Origin: Clostridium tagluense
Lineage (GTDB): Bacteria; Bacillota; Clostridia; Clostridiales; Clostridiaceae
Assembly: GCF_003865095.1 (NCBI RefSeq)
Contig: NZ_BHYK01000002.1
Span: 195,940 to 259,939 of the forward strand
DNA: 64,000 nucleotides
Direction: 5' to 3'
Shown piece after piece: positions 16,759 to 25,760 of the stretch; positions within the stretch are counted from its first letter, which is position 1, and every line of letters starts with the position of its first letter. A program made the position numbers and the translations under genes. Below the pieces are notes generated by a model. It searched no databases. It had not been told where the DNA came from and worked only from the letters and a program-made list of their open reading frames with translations.

Positions 16759-17649
16759 ATGGAATTATTCACCATTGATGAGAGCAGGGAGATAAAGTTA
16801 CCAGTATATATTGAAACTAAGGAGCCATTTTCTTCAGAAAATTATTTTATGTTTAGGTTAATCCTTGTTGAAAAAGGGGGAGGAATTGTAAGTGTTAATG
16901 AAAACACTATTGTCTTTACAGCACCTACAATTTTTTGCTTAAATGCTAATGATAGGATTAATCTTGATAAGTGTAGTAATTTAAGTGCAAGAGCAATTTA
17001 TTTTAGTCCTACCTTGGTAAATAATGTTTTAACCTTAGAAAAAATGAATAATTTAGAGGCAGATATATCTGAATCAGAATACCGTGATTATTGTTCTATG
17101 TTACCATTTGTTTATAGGGAAGAGTTGAGTTTTGGACAGTTTGAAGTTGGGCCTGCAACTGCTAATCGAATAGCAAAATTATTTGATTCTTTAGAAGCGG
17201 AATTAACATTATTAAATAATAATTTTTGGAGATGTCGCAGTAGATCTTTCTTTTTAGAGATTCTATTTTTGATTCAGTATATATATACTGATATGGAAAA
17301 TACCACTAAATTTGAAATGATAAAGTGTTCAGATGAAATTAATGAAATTATTTTATATTTGCATACACATTATGAAAGAAAAATTTCTATTGAAGAGTTA
17401 ACAGAAGAATTTCATATTAACAGAACAACACTTACAGATAGATTTACTAGGTCTACTGGGATGTCTGTTATGGGATATTTAATTAGATTAAGAGTTAAGA
17501 TGGCTGCTATAATGTTAAGAGATACTATGTTATCTGTATCAGAAATAGCCTATAGAGTGGGTTTTAACGATATAACTCATTTTGGTAGAATGTTTCGAAA
17601 GCACATGGGATATTCAGCATCTGAATATAGAAAAAAGAAAATGGAATAA
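16759..17649 (+). CDS. AraC-family transcriptional regulator
   Basis: A 296-residue DNA-binding protein starting at ATG 16759. The N-terminal half (to about 190) is a cupin-like sensor; the C-terminal hundred residues form the double helix-turn-helix, with ISIEELTEEFHINRTTLTDRF as the first unit (shown here up to its 20th residue boundary) and LSVSEIAYRVGFNDITHFG, FRKHMGYSASEYRK as the second. It follows the metallohydrolase gene in the same direction and may regulate it. Ligand unknown. Confidence 0.88.
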   Translation: MELFTIDESREIKLPVYIETKEPFSSENYFMFRLILVEKGGGIVSVNENTIVFTAPTIFCLNANDRINLDKCSNLSARAIYFSPTLVNNVLTLEKMNNLEADISESEYRDYCSMLPFVYREELSFGQFEVGPATANRIAKLFDSLEAELTLLNNNFWRCRSRSFFLEILFLIQYIYTDMENTTKFEMIKCSDEINEIILYLHTHYERKISIEELTEEFHINRTTLTDRFTRSTGMSVMGYLIRLRVKMAAIMLRDTMLSVSEIAYRVGFNDITHFGRMFRKHMGYSASEYRKKKME

Positions 17650-17696
17650 AAACTGTATGATAATGGTAATACTCATTTATATTCAAATAACTGAGG

Positions 17697-17750
17697 TACT
17701 GGTAGCAAGTGTTTGTTTTCGAGGGTAAACACTTTTGCCGGTATTTTTTT
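17697..17750 (+). terminator. Terminator of the AraC gene
   Basis: TACTGG/CCGGTA and AAGTGTTT/AAACACTT form a two-part stem, followed by seven T. Confidence 0.75.
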
Positions 17751-17906
17751 GTTATCTTCATGCTTTTTACCATTACATGTCCTAGCAATCAATTTAAGCG
17801 AGTCCTCATTAAATGAATCAATATTAAATCTGATATTATATAAATTAGAAAAGTATGTTATGATAATAAAAAAACATATGTACTGTCTTGGAAGGGGCTA
17901 TCAAAA

Positions 17907-19205
17907 TTGATTATTTTTATAAATATTCTTATTGTATTTTTGCTTGTATTTATGAATGGTTTTTTCGTTGCTACGGAATTTGCTATGGTAAAAGTTAGAA
18001 AATCTAGAATAGAAACTTTAGTACTTGAAGGAGCTAGAAATGCAAAATATACTTCAAAGGTTGTTAATAATTTAAATTCATACTTATCTGCATGTCAGCT
18101 AGGAATAACTTTAGCATCGCTCGGACTCGGATGGATAGGAGAACCTGCTGTTGCAGATATGCTAACTCCGATATTTAATTTGTTTCATTTGCAAGAAAGT
18201 GCTGTACACTCAATTTCATTTATCTTGGGGTTTTCAATTATAACGGGCTTTCATATTGTACTAGGAGAGTTAGTTCCTAAATCATTGGCAATTATAAGTG
18301 CAGAAAAGATAGCGATGTACACCGCACTGCCACTCATAATGTTTTATAACGTAACTTATCCTATAATGTGGGCTTTTAATCATAGTACTAGTATAGTTTT
18401 AAAGGCTTTTGGTGTGACCCTTATAGATGAACATGAAGCAGCGCATACTGATGAGGAAATAAAATTATTGGTTGAAGAGAGCTATAATCATGGATTAATA
18501 GATAAAACTGAATTAACCTTTATAGATAATATATTTGATTTTACTGAGAAAACCGTAAAAGAAATAATGATACCTCGCACTGATATGGCATGTATTTACA
18601 TTGAGGATTCTTTTGAGGATATTATAGCATCTGCTTTAGATGAACAGCATACTAGATATCCAATCTGCAGGGATAATAAAGATAATATTATTGGTTTTGT
18701 ACACATCAAGGATTTATATAAGCAGAAAATTCAGGGTAATAATCAAAATATAGAAGACATTATTCGTGAGATTAAATTTGTTCCAGAATCATTGTCAATA
18801 AGTGAATTATTAAAAGTATTTAAGAAACAAAAGGTACAAATGGCTATAATTATTGATGAATATGGGGGAACATTTGGATTAGTAACTATCCAGGATATTT
18901 TAGAAGAAATTGTTGGGGAAATTCAAGATGAGTTTGATGAAGAAGGAAACGAGATTATTAAAACTGAAGATGGTAATTATCTTGTAGATGGAAAAGTTCT
19001 TATTGAAGATATCATTGAACTGTTAGATAAAGACTTTGAAGTTGAAAATATTGATACCATTGGAGGTTGGATTTATTCACAGTTAAAGTCATACCCACAA
19101 GTTAATGATAAAATTTTATATGAGGATTATGAGTTTATCATATTGGAATGTGACAGTAAAAGAATAAGCAAAGTGCTAATTAAAAAATCATCTGTAGAAG
19201 AGTAG
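17907..19205 (+). CDS. CNNM/HlyC-CorC family membrane protein with CBS pair
   Basis: A 432-residue protein with TTG start at 17907, nine bases after GGAAGGGG. An N-terminal DUF21/CNNM membrane domain (residues 1-190, FFVATEFAMVKVRKSRIE, QLGITLASLGLGWIGEP) is followed by two CBS domains (about 215-335, with IMIPRTDM and DEYGGTFGLVT) and a C-terminal CorC_HlyC domain (about 350-430). Such proteins are linked to Mg2+/cation efflux; the hemolysin name is historical. Full length. It ends in a bidirectional terminator. Confidence 0.92.
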   Translation: MIIFINILIVFLLVFMNGFFVATEFAMVKVRKSRIETLVLEGARNAKYTSKVVNNLNSYLSACQLGITLASLGLGWIGEPAVADMLTPIFNLFHLQESAVHSISFILGFSIITGFHIVLGELVPKSLAIISAEKIAMYTALPLIMFYNVTYPIMWAFNHSTSIVLKAFGVTLIDEHEAAHTDEEIKLLVEESYNHGLIDKTELTFIDNIFDFTEKTVKEIMIPRTDMACIYIEDSFEDIIASALDEQHTRYPICRDNKDNIIGFVHIKDLYKQKIQGNNQNIEDIIREIKFVPESLSISELLKVFKKQKVQMAIIIDEYGGTFGLVTIQDILEEIVGEIQDEFDEEGNEIIKTEDGNYLVDGKVLIEDIIELLDKDFEVENIDTIGGWIYSQLKSYPQVNDKILYEDYEFIILECDSKRISKVLIKKSSVEE

Positions 19206-19225
19206 TATTGTTTGGAAGAATTTAA

Positions 19226-19266
19226 ATGAGCATTAGTGGCTACAAAAATAGCTACTAATGCTCATT
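19226..19266. terminator. Bidirectional terminator
   Basis: ATGAGCATTAGTGGCTA pairs with TAGCTACTAATGCTCAT around CAAAAA, between convergent genes. Confidence 0.75.
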
Positions 19267-19279
19267 ATGTTTAATTACC

Positions 19280-19699
19280 TTACGTTAAAGTATCAGTTTT
19301 ATTTGAAGAAATATTATTAAGATGTTTAATTTCAATATTTTGCGTATTTATTTCATCATTGAGTATGTTACTTTTAGCGTTTAAAGCTATTGTAGTTTCT
19401 AAAGTTACTATTTGAGTTTCCAGGGTTTCTATTTTATTTTTAAAAGTTTCATTTTGAATTTCAAAATTTTTAGCTTTTTTTGTTAGTCTTTTATTACCAC
19501 GCCTTAGGGTGATTTCTTTTTGTAGCCCTAATAAAGTAACAATTATAGCACCTGTAATTGCAGAGACAAAAATTATAAGAGCCAAGGAGATATTAAATTT
19601 TGTGAAAAAGAAATTAATAGATATTACTGAAGAATTTTGGATTCCGAATAAGGCTACTAAAATAGCAAAAAGCAAAGAAATTATAAAACCAAATCTCAT
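19280..19699 (-). CDS. LapA-domain membrane protein
   Basis: A 139-residue protein with two N-terminal membrane helices (FIISLLFAILVALFGIQNSS and ISLALIIFVSAITGAIIVTL), the LapA/DUF1049 signature including FGIQNSS, then a cytoplasmic coiled coil (about 75-125, heptads ETFKNKIETLETQIVTLETT). AAGGAGGTC precedes the ATG. The family is named after a lipopolysaccharide assembly factor in proteobacteria, but in a Gram-positive the role is unknown; envelope scaffolding is plausible. Confidence 0.8.
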   Translation of the reverse strand: MRFGFIISLLFAILVALFGIQNSSVISINFFFTKFNISLALIIFVSAITGAIIVTLLGLQKEITLRRGNKRLTKKAKNFEIQNETFKNKIETLETQIVTLETTIALNAKSNILNDEINTQNIEIKHLNNISSNKTDTLT

Positions 19700-20071
19700 A
19701 GAAAATGACCTCCTTTATTTACTAAATTCATTAAATTATAGCATATTACTTTGTTTGTGAATAGGATATCCTATTATTTTCCTTATTTTAGCTAAAAACA
19801 GCAAAATATCTGTAGAAAATTGCAATAATGATAAAAATGGAATATTATTAATTTACTAAGATAAAGTTCTCAATTGGAGATGTTAATATTATATTTTTAA
19901 TAATCCTATGAATTTTATTACGGTAGAATATAAATTAAATAAAATTGAAATTAATAAGATAATGGACAATTTATATTTGCTAATATTCATTAGTTTATGT
20001 TATATTAATCATATGATTAAAGCTTACTAAATACAGTGTTAAGAAAAGAATATTAGGAAGGGGCACTTTTA
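19700..20071 (+). promoter_or_regulatory. Divergent upstream region of the LapA and zwf genes
   Basis: A 370-base AT-rich gap without gene, hairpin or riboswitch that I recognise. TATGTTATATTAATC near 20000 could serve as a -10 for zwf. Otherwise nothing. Confidence 0.3.
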
Positions 20072-21577
20072 ATGGAGACAAATATGGATAAAGAACTTTC
20101 TAGTATATTTGTAATTTTTGGTGGAACTGGTGATTTGACAAAAAGAAAGCTTATTCCAGCTATTTTTAGTTTGATGTACGAAGAAAAACTGCCCGAAAAT
20201 TTTACAATTGTAGCTATAGGAAGACGTGAAAAGACAAATGAGGAATATAGAGAAGAAATGCGTTCATCTGTAGAAAAATTCTCTAGATTTTCACTAAATG
20301 ATTATTTATGGCTTAAATTCAGTAAGAGAATTTTTTATAAAAACTTTGATTTTACTTCTGATAATCAAGGCTATGCGGATTTGGATTTGTTTTTGGAAAA
20401 AATGGAGATAAGATATTTAACAGGTGGCAAAAGGTTATATTATTTAGCCGTTGCGCCAGAATTTTTTGAAGGTATAATTAGAAATTTAAAAAATAATGGT
20501 ATGGTGTCAAGAGCTATTGGCTGGCAGCGAATAATGATTGAAAAGCCTTTTGGATCAAGTCTTGAAACAGCTAGGATATTAAATCATAATATATCAAAAC
20601 TTGTACCAGAAGAAGATTTATTTAGAATAGATCATTATTTGGGAAAAGAAATGATTCAAAATATATTGGCCATTAGATTTGGAAACTCATTATTTGAACC
20701 ATTATGGAATGCAAATCATATAGATAATATTCAAATTACCTCCAATGAACTTTTGGGCGTAGAGAGTAGAGGTGCATATTATGAGAATGCTGGTATATTA
20801 AAAGATATGCTTCAAAATCATATATTACAAATGCTAACTATGATTGCAATGGAACCTCCAATAGACTTTGAACCTGAATCTATAAGGGATGAAAAAGTGA
20901 AGGTATTACGCTCACTCAGACCTTTCACCGCGGAGACTTTTAAAGAAAACATTGTTCGTGGCCAATACGGTGCGGGAGAAATTGAAGATGCGAAAGTGAT
21001 TGCTTATAGAGAAGAAAATAGAGTATCCAAAGCGTCAAATACGGATACATTTATAGCACTTAAGACCTATATAGATAATTTTAGATGGGGAGGAGTACCC
21101 ATCTACATAAGAGCAGGAAAAAGGATGAATAATAAAAGTACTGAGATAGTTATTCAGTTTAAAAAACTTCCTGGAATTAATTATTATAAGGAGTTCGATA
21201 ATATTTCTCATAATCTTTTAGTTTTAAAAATTCAGCCAGAAGAGGGGTTTTTCTTTCAGATAAATGCAAAACAGCCTGGTAGTGAATTTAAAATGGAAAA
21301 GGTTCAACTAGATTATTGTCAAAGTTGTAGGGCTTTAAATGATTCACCTGAGGCTTACGAAAGGTTAATACTTGAAGCAATTAGGAATAACTCATCATTA
21401 TTTACTAGATGGGATGAACTCCAATATTCTTGGCAATTTGTTGAGAGTATTGAAAAGCAATATGAGAATAATATACCTACATGTCCTAATTATTCAGCAG
21501 GGACATCGGGCCCTAAGGAAGCAATAGATTTAATTGAAAATGATGGCAGACAGTGGTGGAATACTGCGTCTGATTAA
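20072..21577 (+). CDS. zwf: Glucose-6-phosphate 1-dehydrogenase
   Basis: A 501-residue cytosolic enzyme, full length. The Rossmann motif FGGTGDLTKRKLIPA is at residues 14-28, the active-site motif RIDHYLGKEM near 186-195, and the C-terminal part carries FRWGGVPIYIRAGKRM. It oxidises glucose 6-phosphate to 6-phosphogluconolactone with NADP+, the first step of the oxidative pentose phosphate pathway. AGGAAGGGG precedes the ATG. No lactonase or 6-phosphogluconate dehydrogenase gene is nearby. The next gene starts 12 bases downstream and is probably cotranscribed. Confidence 0.95.
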   Translation: METNMDKELSSIFVIFGGTGDLTKRKLIPAIFSLMYEEKLPENFTIVAIGRREKTNEEYREEMRSSVEKFSRFSLNDYLWLKFSKRIFYKNFDFTSDNQGYADLDLFLEKMEIRYLTGGKRLYYLAVAPEFFEGIIRNLKNNGMVSRAIGWQRIMIEKPFGSSLETARILNHNISKLVPEEDLFRIDHYLGKEMIQNILAIRFGNSLFEPLWNANHIDNIQITSNELLGVESRGAYYENAGILKDMLQNHILQMLTMIAMEPPIDFEPESIRDEKVKVLRSLRPFTAETFKENIVRGQYGAGEIEDAKVIAYREENRVSKASNTDTFIALKTYIDNFRWGGVPIYIRAGKRMNNKSTEIVIQFKKLPGINYYKEFDNISHNLLVLKIQPEEGFFFQINAKQPGSEFKMEKVQLDYCQSCRALNDSPEAYERLILEAIRNNSSLFTRWDELQYSWQFVESIEKQYENNIPTCPNYSAGTSGPKEAIDLIENDGRQWWNTASD

Positions 21578-21588
21578 GGAGAGAAAAT

Positions 21589-22215
21589 ATGATTATATAT
21601 GATATTTCTATGACTATTGAAAAAACCATGGGAGTGTACAAGAATATAGAGGAAAAAAGGCCTATAATTAAATTCGAAAGAAAAATTCCAAAGGATAGCA
21701 TTAATGAATCCAGCATGTATATGAACTTGCATACTGGAACTCATATTGATGCCCCATATCATGTAGATGATATGGGTGAAACCATTGAATCTATTGATTT
21801 AAATAAATTAATTACAAAGTGTAGAGTAATTGACTTAACAAAGATAGTAGATGGTATAACAAAAGAGGACCTTATGGATAAAAATATTCAACAGGGTGAA
21901 TTCTTATTGCTAAAAACTAGAAATTCATTCACTGAAGAATTTGAACCTAATTTTGTCTTTGTTGAAAAAAGTGGAGCGGAGTATCTAGCTGAAAAAGGTA
22001 TAATTGGAATAGCAATAGATTCCTTTGGTATAGAGAGAGCTCAACCAGAACATGAAACTCATAAGATTCTTTTCAATAGGGGAATAACTATAATAGAGGG
22101 TGTTAGACTAAAAGAAATAAAAGAGGATGAATATTTTATGTGTGCATTGCCACTTAAAATAAAAGGTGTAGATGGTGCTCCGGCTAGGGTAGTTTTAATA
22201 AAAAACTTAATGTAA
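21589..22215 (+). CDS. Cyclase/kynurenine formamidase-like metallohydrolase
   Basis: A 208-residue protein starting 12 bases after zwf with GGAGAG upstream. The metal-binding motif HTGTHIDAPYH (residues 48-58) and FGIERAQPEHETHKILF place it in the cyclase family (PF04199), which includes bacterial kynurenine formamidase KynB and arylformamidases; these hydrolyse amide bonds using two divalent metals. No tryptophan-degradation genes are near, so the true substrate is open. Cotranscription with zwf is likely. Confidence 0.85.
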   Translation: MIIYDISMTIEKTMGVYKNIEEKRPIIKFERKIPKDSINESSMYMNLHTGTHIDAPYHVDDMGETIESIDLNKLITKCRVIDLTKIVDGITKEDLMDKNIQQGEFLLLKTRNSFTEEFEPNFVFVEKSGAEYLAEKGIIGIAIDSFGIERAQPEHETHKILFNRGITIIEGVRLKEIKEDEYFMCALPLKIKGVDGAPARVVLIKNLM

Positions 22216-22257
22216 TAACCATATCTTTCATGTTATAATAATATCTGTAATATAAAA

Positions 22258-22336
22258 CATTGCAAGTAAACGCTTGCAACATAAGACATTGCAAGTAACG
22301 CTTGCAATACAAAATTTTGCAAGTAAAGATTGCAAT
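22258..22336 (+). repeat. Three tandem copies of a palindromic repeat
   Basis: TTGCAAGTAAACGCTTGCAA-like units begin at 22260, 22289 and 22317 (period 28-29). Each is an inverted repeat TTGCAAG/CTTGCAA, the third degenerate. They end about 18 bases before the aminopeptidase start, so they lie in its leader. Confidence 0.85.
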
Positions 22337-22353
22337 TTAATGGGGTGAATGTA

Positions 22354-24126
22354 ATGAACGTAAAAGAAAGAATTGAAGAGTTAAGGCATGAGATGAGAGA
22401 AAGAGGCATAGAGGCATACATAGTACCTAGTTCAGATCCACATCAAAGTGAATATGTAGCAGAGCACTATACTGCTAGAACATTTATAACAGGATTCACC
22501 GGTTCTGCTGGAACTGCAATTATAACTTTAACAGATGCAGGTTTATGGACAGATGGAAGATATTTCATACAAGCAGAAAGTCAGCTGAAAGATACAGGTG
22601 TAACCTTATTTAGAATGGGAGAGACTGGAGTTCCAACTGTTGAGGGATTTTTGAAACAAAACCTTAATAAGGGAGCAAAAATTGCTTTTGATGGCAAGGT
22701 TATTTCAGTTGAGTATTTTAGAGGACTTAAAAAATCTCTAGAAAGTAATGAATTTTCCTATGAAGTTAGTGAAGATTTAATAGATAAAATATGGAAAAAT
22801 AGACCTCAAAGACCTTGTAGTAAGGTAGTTTTGCATGATGTAGCCTATGCAGGAGAGTCAAGGGAATCAAAACTTGCCAAGGTAGTTCTTGAAATGAAAA
22901 CTATGGGAGCAGAATACTATGTTATATCAGGTCTTGATGACATAGCATGGCTATTAAACATTAGAGCAAGAGATGTAAAATGTAATCCACTAACTATAGC
23001 TTATGCAGTGCTTTCAGAGGAAAAATATTATCTATTTATAGATGATAGAAAAATTGATTCTGTTGTTCGTGCCGAACTTGAAAAGGCTAATGTAGAAATA
23101 ATGCCTTATGATAGTATAGGAGAATTTTTAGAGAAAATTAAAGTGGGAACAATATTACTTGACGCAGCAAGAACTAGTACTTGGATATATAGCGCCATAA
23201 AGGTTAAAGTTATAGAGGCCATGGATATAACTACAAAATTTAAGGCTATAAAGAATGATATTCAAATTGAGAACACTAGAAATGCAATGGTACGTGATGG
23301 TGTGGCTATGGTTAAATTTATTAGCTGGCTAAAGAAAACCATAAAGACGCGTAATATTACAGAAATAGAAGCATCAGATAAAATTGAAGCAATAAGAAGT
23401 TTAGGAGAAAATTACTATGATTTAAGCTTTGCATCTATTTCAGCCTACAGAGCAAATGCATCTATGCCTCACTACTCTGCTACGCAAAAAGATCAGGCCA
23501 CTATTGTGCAAGAGAGTTTTTACTTATTGGATTCAGGGGCTCAATACTTGGATGGAACAACAGATATTACAAGAACGCTAGCTGTAGGCCCCTTAACTAT
23601 CGAAGAAAAAACAGATTTCACCTTAGTATTAAGAGGGATGATTAACTTAACTATGCAAAGATTTTTATATGGAACTACAGGTTCAAATTTAGATATTATA
23701 GCTAGAATTCCACTTTGGAATGCAGGTATGGATTATAAACATGGAACAGGACATGGAGTAGGTTTCTTCTTAAATGTTCATGAAGGTCCACATAGAATAT
23801 CCGTGGCTCCGAATACTGTTAAACTTGAAAAAGGAATGATAGTATCCAACGAACCAGGAGTTTATAAGGCAGGAAAGCATGGTATAAGAATAGAAAATTT
23901 AGTCGTTGTGGAGGAAATTGAAAACACTTTATATGGTGGACAATTTATGAAGTTTGAGACTTTAACACTATGCCCTATAGACTTAGAAGCTATAGATGTT
24001 TCACTATTAACAGTTGAAGAAAAGACTTGGCTAAATAATTATCATAAAACTGTATTTGAAAAACTTTCTACCTATTTAAAGGGCGAAGAACTAGAGTACT
24101 TAAAGCAAGCAACGGTAGCAATATAA
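22354..24126 (+). CDS. Xaa-Pro aminopeptidase (M24B, long APP1-like form)
   Basis: A 590-residue cytosolic metalloprotease starting at ATG 22354, with GGGGTG 6-7 bases upstream. Two creatinase-N domains (about 1-300) precede the pita-bread catalytic domain. Metal ligands are the two aspartates in DSGAQYLDGTTDITRT, His in HGTGHGVGFFLNVHEGPHR, and glutamates in SNEPGVYKAG and HGIRIENLVVV. It removes N-terminal residues ahead of proline. The length matches the three-domain eukaryote-like APP1 form rather than the short PepP form. The three palindromic repeats upstream may affect its mRNA. Confidence 0.93.
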   Translation: MNVKERIEELRHEMRERGIEAYIVPSSDPHQSEYVAEHYTARTFITGFTGSAGTAIITLTDAGLWTDGRYFIQAESQLKDTGVTLFRMGETGVPTVEGFLKQNLNKGAKIAFDGKVISVEYFRGLKKSLESNEFSYEVSEDLIDKIWKNRPQRPCSKVVLHDVAYAGESRESKLAKVVLEMKTMGAEYYVISGLDDIAWLLNIRARDVKCNPLTIAYAVLSEEKYYLFIDDRKIDSVVRAELEKANVEIMPYDSIGEFLEKIKVGTILLDAARTSTWIYSAIKVKVIEAMDITTKFKAIKNDIQIENTRNAMVRDGVAMVKFISWLKKTIKTRNITEIEASDKIEAIRSLGENYYDLSFASISAYRANASMPHYSATQKDQATIVQESFYLLDSGAQYLDGTTDITRTLAVGPLTIEEKTDFTLVLRGMINLTMQRFLYGTTGSNLDIIARIPLWNAGMDYKHGTGHGVGFFLNVHEGPHRISVAPNTVKLEKGMIVSNEPGVYKAGKHGIRIENLVVVEEIENTLYGGQFMKFETLTLCPIDLEAIDVSLLTVEEKTWLNNYHKTVFEKLSTYLKGEELEYLKQATVAI

Positions 24127-24153
24127 ATATAAGAATAATAAATTAACAAAGGT

Positions 24154-24183
24154 TAAAGAGATGCAATGGCATCTCTTTTTTAT
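24154..24183 (+). terminator. Terminator of the aminopeptidase gene
   Basis: AAAGAGATGC and GCATCTCTTT pair around AATG, followed by T. Confidence 0.8.
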
Positions 24184-24345
24184 TTTCTTATTATAAAGTG
24201 ACTTACTTAAAGCTAATATTACAGAAGTCTTATGGATATGAAGTATAGGTAGTGGGTAAAATATTTAGGTATATTAAAATAGATTATCCTAGGGAATTGT
24301 TATTTGTTTAACTGAAATTTAAAGTAATTAATAGGAGCGGTGATT

Positions 24346-25749
24346 ATGATGGGTAAGATAATAGCCTTTTATACAATGCCACATCCACCTATAATAATTC
24401 CAGAGGTGGGACGTGGAGAGGAAAAAAAGATAAAAAACACATACGATGCTTGCGCGCGCATTGGAGGGGAAATAGCAGAGTTAAAACCAGAGGTAATAAT
24501 AGTAGTCACGCCACATGGAACTATGTTTTCAGATGCAATAGCTCTTTCTTTTGAAAGTTCTATTTCAGGAAATTTAAAGCAATTTGGGGCTTCAAAAGTT
24601 TCTATGAATTTTGAAATAGACATGGATTTGACAGGAAAGATTATGATTAAGGCACGCGAAAATAATATTCCAACGGTAGAGGTAAGCACAAGTTTTCTTA
24701 AAAAATACGGTAGAGAATATGAATTGGATCATGGTAGCATAGTTCCACTTTATTTTGTTGTTGATAAATATAAGTCTTTTAAGCTTGTTCATATTACCTA
24801 TGGGGGACTTAGTCCTATGCAGTTATATAAATTTGGTAAACTTATCAAAGAGGCAATAGAAGAGAGTAATGAAAATGCTGTGTTTATTGGAAGTGGTGAT
24901 CTTTCTCATCATCTTAAAGATGAAGGACCTTATGATTATAATCCCTATGGAGAAGTGTTTGATGCCGAAATAATAAGTCTATTAACAAAGGGTGATGTAG
25001 CAGGAGTATTTAATATAAATCCAGAAATGGTTGAAAATGCTGGTGAATGTGGCTTAAGGTCTTATTATATAATGATTGGAGCAATGGAAGGTAATGAAAT
25101 AAAGGGAGAACTCCTTTCCTATGAAGGCACCTTCGGAGTGGGCTATGCGGTAATGAAATTTGATCTTAAAAACAGTGATAGAGATATATTATCAGAAATT
25201 ACTAATGAAAAAAGAAAAAAATATAAGGAAAGAGTAAAAAAGGAAGATGTTTATGTTAGGCTTGCCAGAGAAAGTCTTACTCATTATCTAATAGAGGGTA
25301 ATTTCATGGATCAGCCAAACTATGTAACAGAGGAAATGATAAATAATAAAAGAGGGGTATTTGTGTCTCTTAAAAAATTTGGGCAGTTAAGGGGATGTAT
25401 AGGTACAATCTTTCCTGTAACAGAGAGTGTAGCAAGTGAAATAATGCGAAATTCCATTGAAGCAGGAGAAGGGGACCCAAGGTTTAGTCACGTATTGGAG
25501 GGAGAGCTTGAGGATATTGTATTTTCCGTAGATGTTTTAACGGAGCCTGTACCAGCTTTAAAAGAAGAACTAGATCCTAAAAAATACGGAATTATTGTAA
25601 GAAGTGGTAGAAAGAGTGGACTACTATTACCAGATCTTGCCGGTGTTAATACCATAGAGGAGCAGATAAGTATAGTATTAAATAAAGCATCAATTTCTCC
25701 AAATGAAAAATATTCTATAGAAAAGTTTGAGGTTATAAGGCATAAATAG
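24346..25749 (+). CDS. AmmeMemoRadiSam system protein A: LigB-like domain fused to AMMECR1
   Basis: A 467-residue protein from ATG 24346, eight bases after AGGAG; 24349 is a possible alternative. Residues 1-270 form a LigB/extradiol-dioxygenase III-like (Memo-related) domain with the histidines of MPHPPIIIPE, VTPHGTMFSD, LDHGSIVPLY and GSGDLSHHL. Residues 290-467 form an AMMECR1 domain with RGVFVSLKKFGQLRGCIGTI. The next gene is the radical SAM member of the same set, 11 bases away. The three families co-occur widely in anaerobes, but their joint reaction is not established. Confidence 0.85.
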   Translation: MMGKIIAFYTMPHPPIIIPEVGRGEEKKIKNTYDACARIGGEIAELKPEVIIVVTPHGTMFSDAIALSFESSISGNLKQFGASKVSMNFEIDMDLTGKIMIKARENNIPTVEVSTSFLKKYGREYELDHGSIVPLYFVVDKYKSFKLVHITYGGLSPMQLYKFGKLIKEAIEESNENAVFIGSGDLSHHLKDEGPYDYNPYGEVFDAEIISLLTKGDVAGVFNINPEMVENAGECGLRSYYIMIGAMEGNEIKGELLSYEGTFGVGYAVMKFDLKNSDRDILSEITNEKRKKYKERVKKEDVYVRLARESLTHYLIEGNFMDQPNYVTEEMINNKRGVFVSLKKFGQLRGCIGTIFPVTESVASEIMRNSIEAGEGDPRFSHVLEGELEDIVFSVDVLTEPVPALKEELDPKKYGIIVRSGRKSGLLLPDLAGVNTIEEQISIVLNKASISPNEKYSIEKFEVIRHK

Positions 25750-25760
25750 GAGTGGTAATT

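Noticed and set aside
17713-17910. A 65-codon plus-strand frame with a hydrophobic start
   Set aside because: It begins inside the terminator of the AraC gene, has no ribosome site and overlaps the leader of the CNNM gene.
22258-22336. A CRISPR array
   Set aside because: Only three units, with 7-9 base gaps that are not spacers and that resemble each other. They are palindromic tandem repeats.
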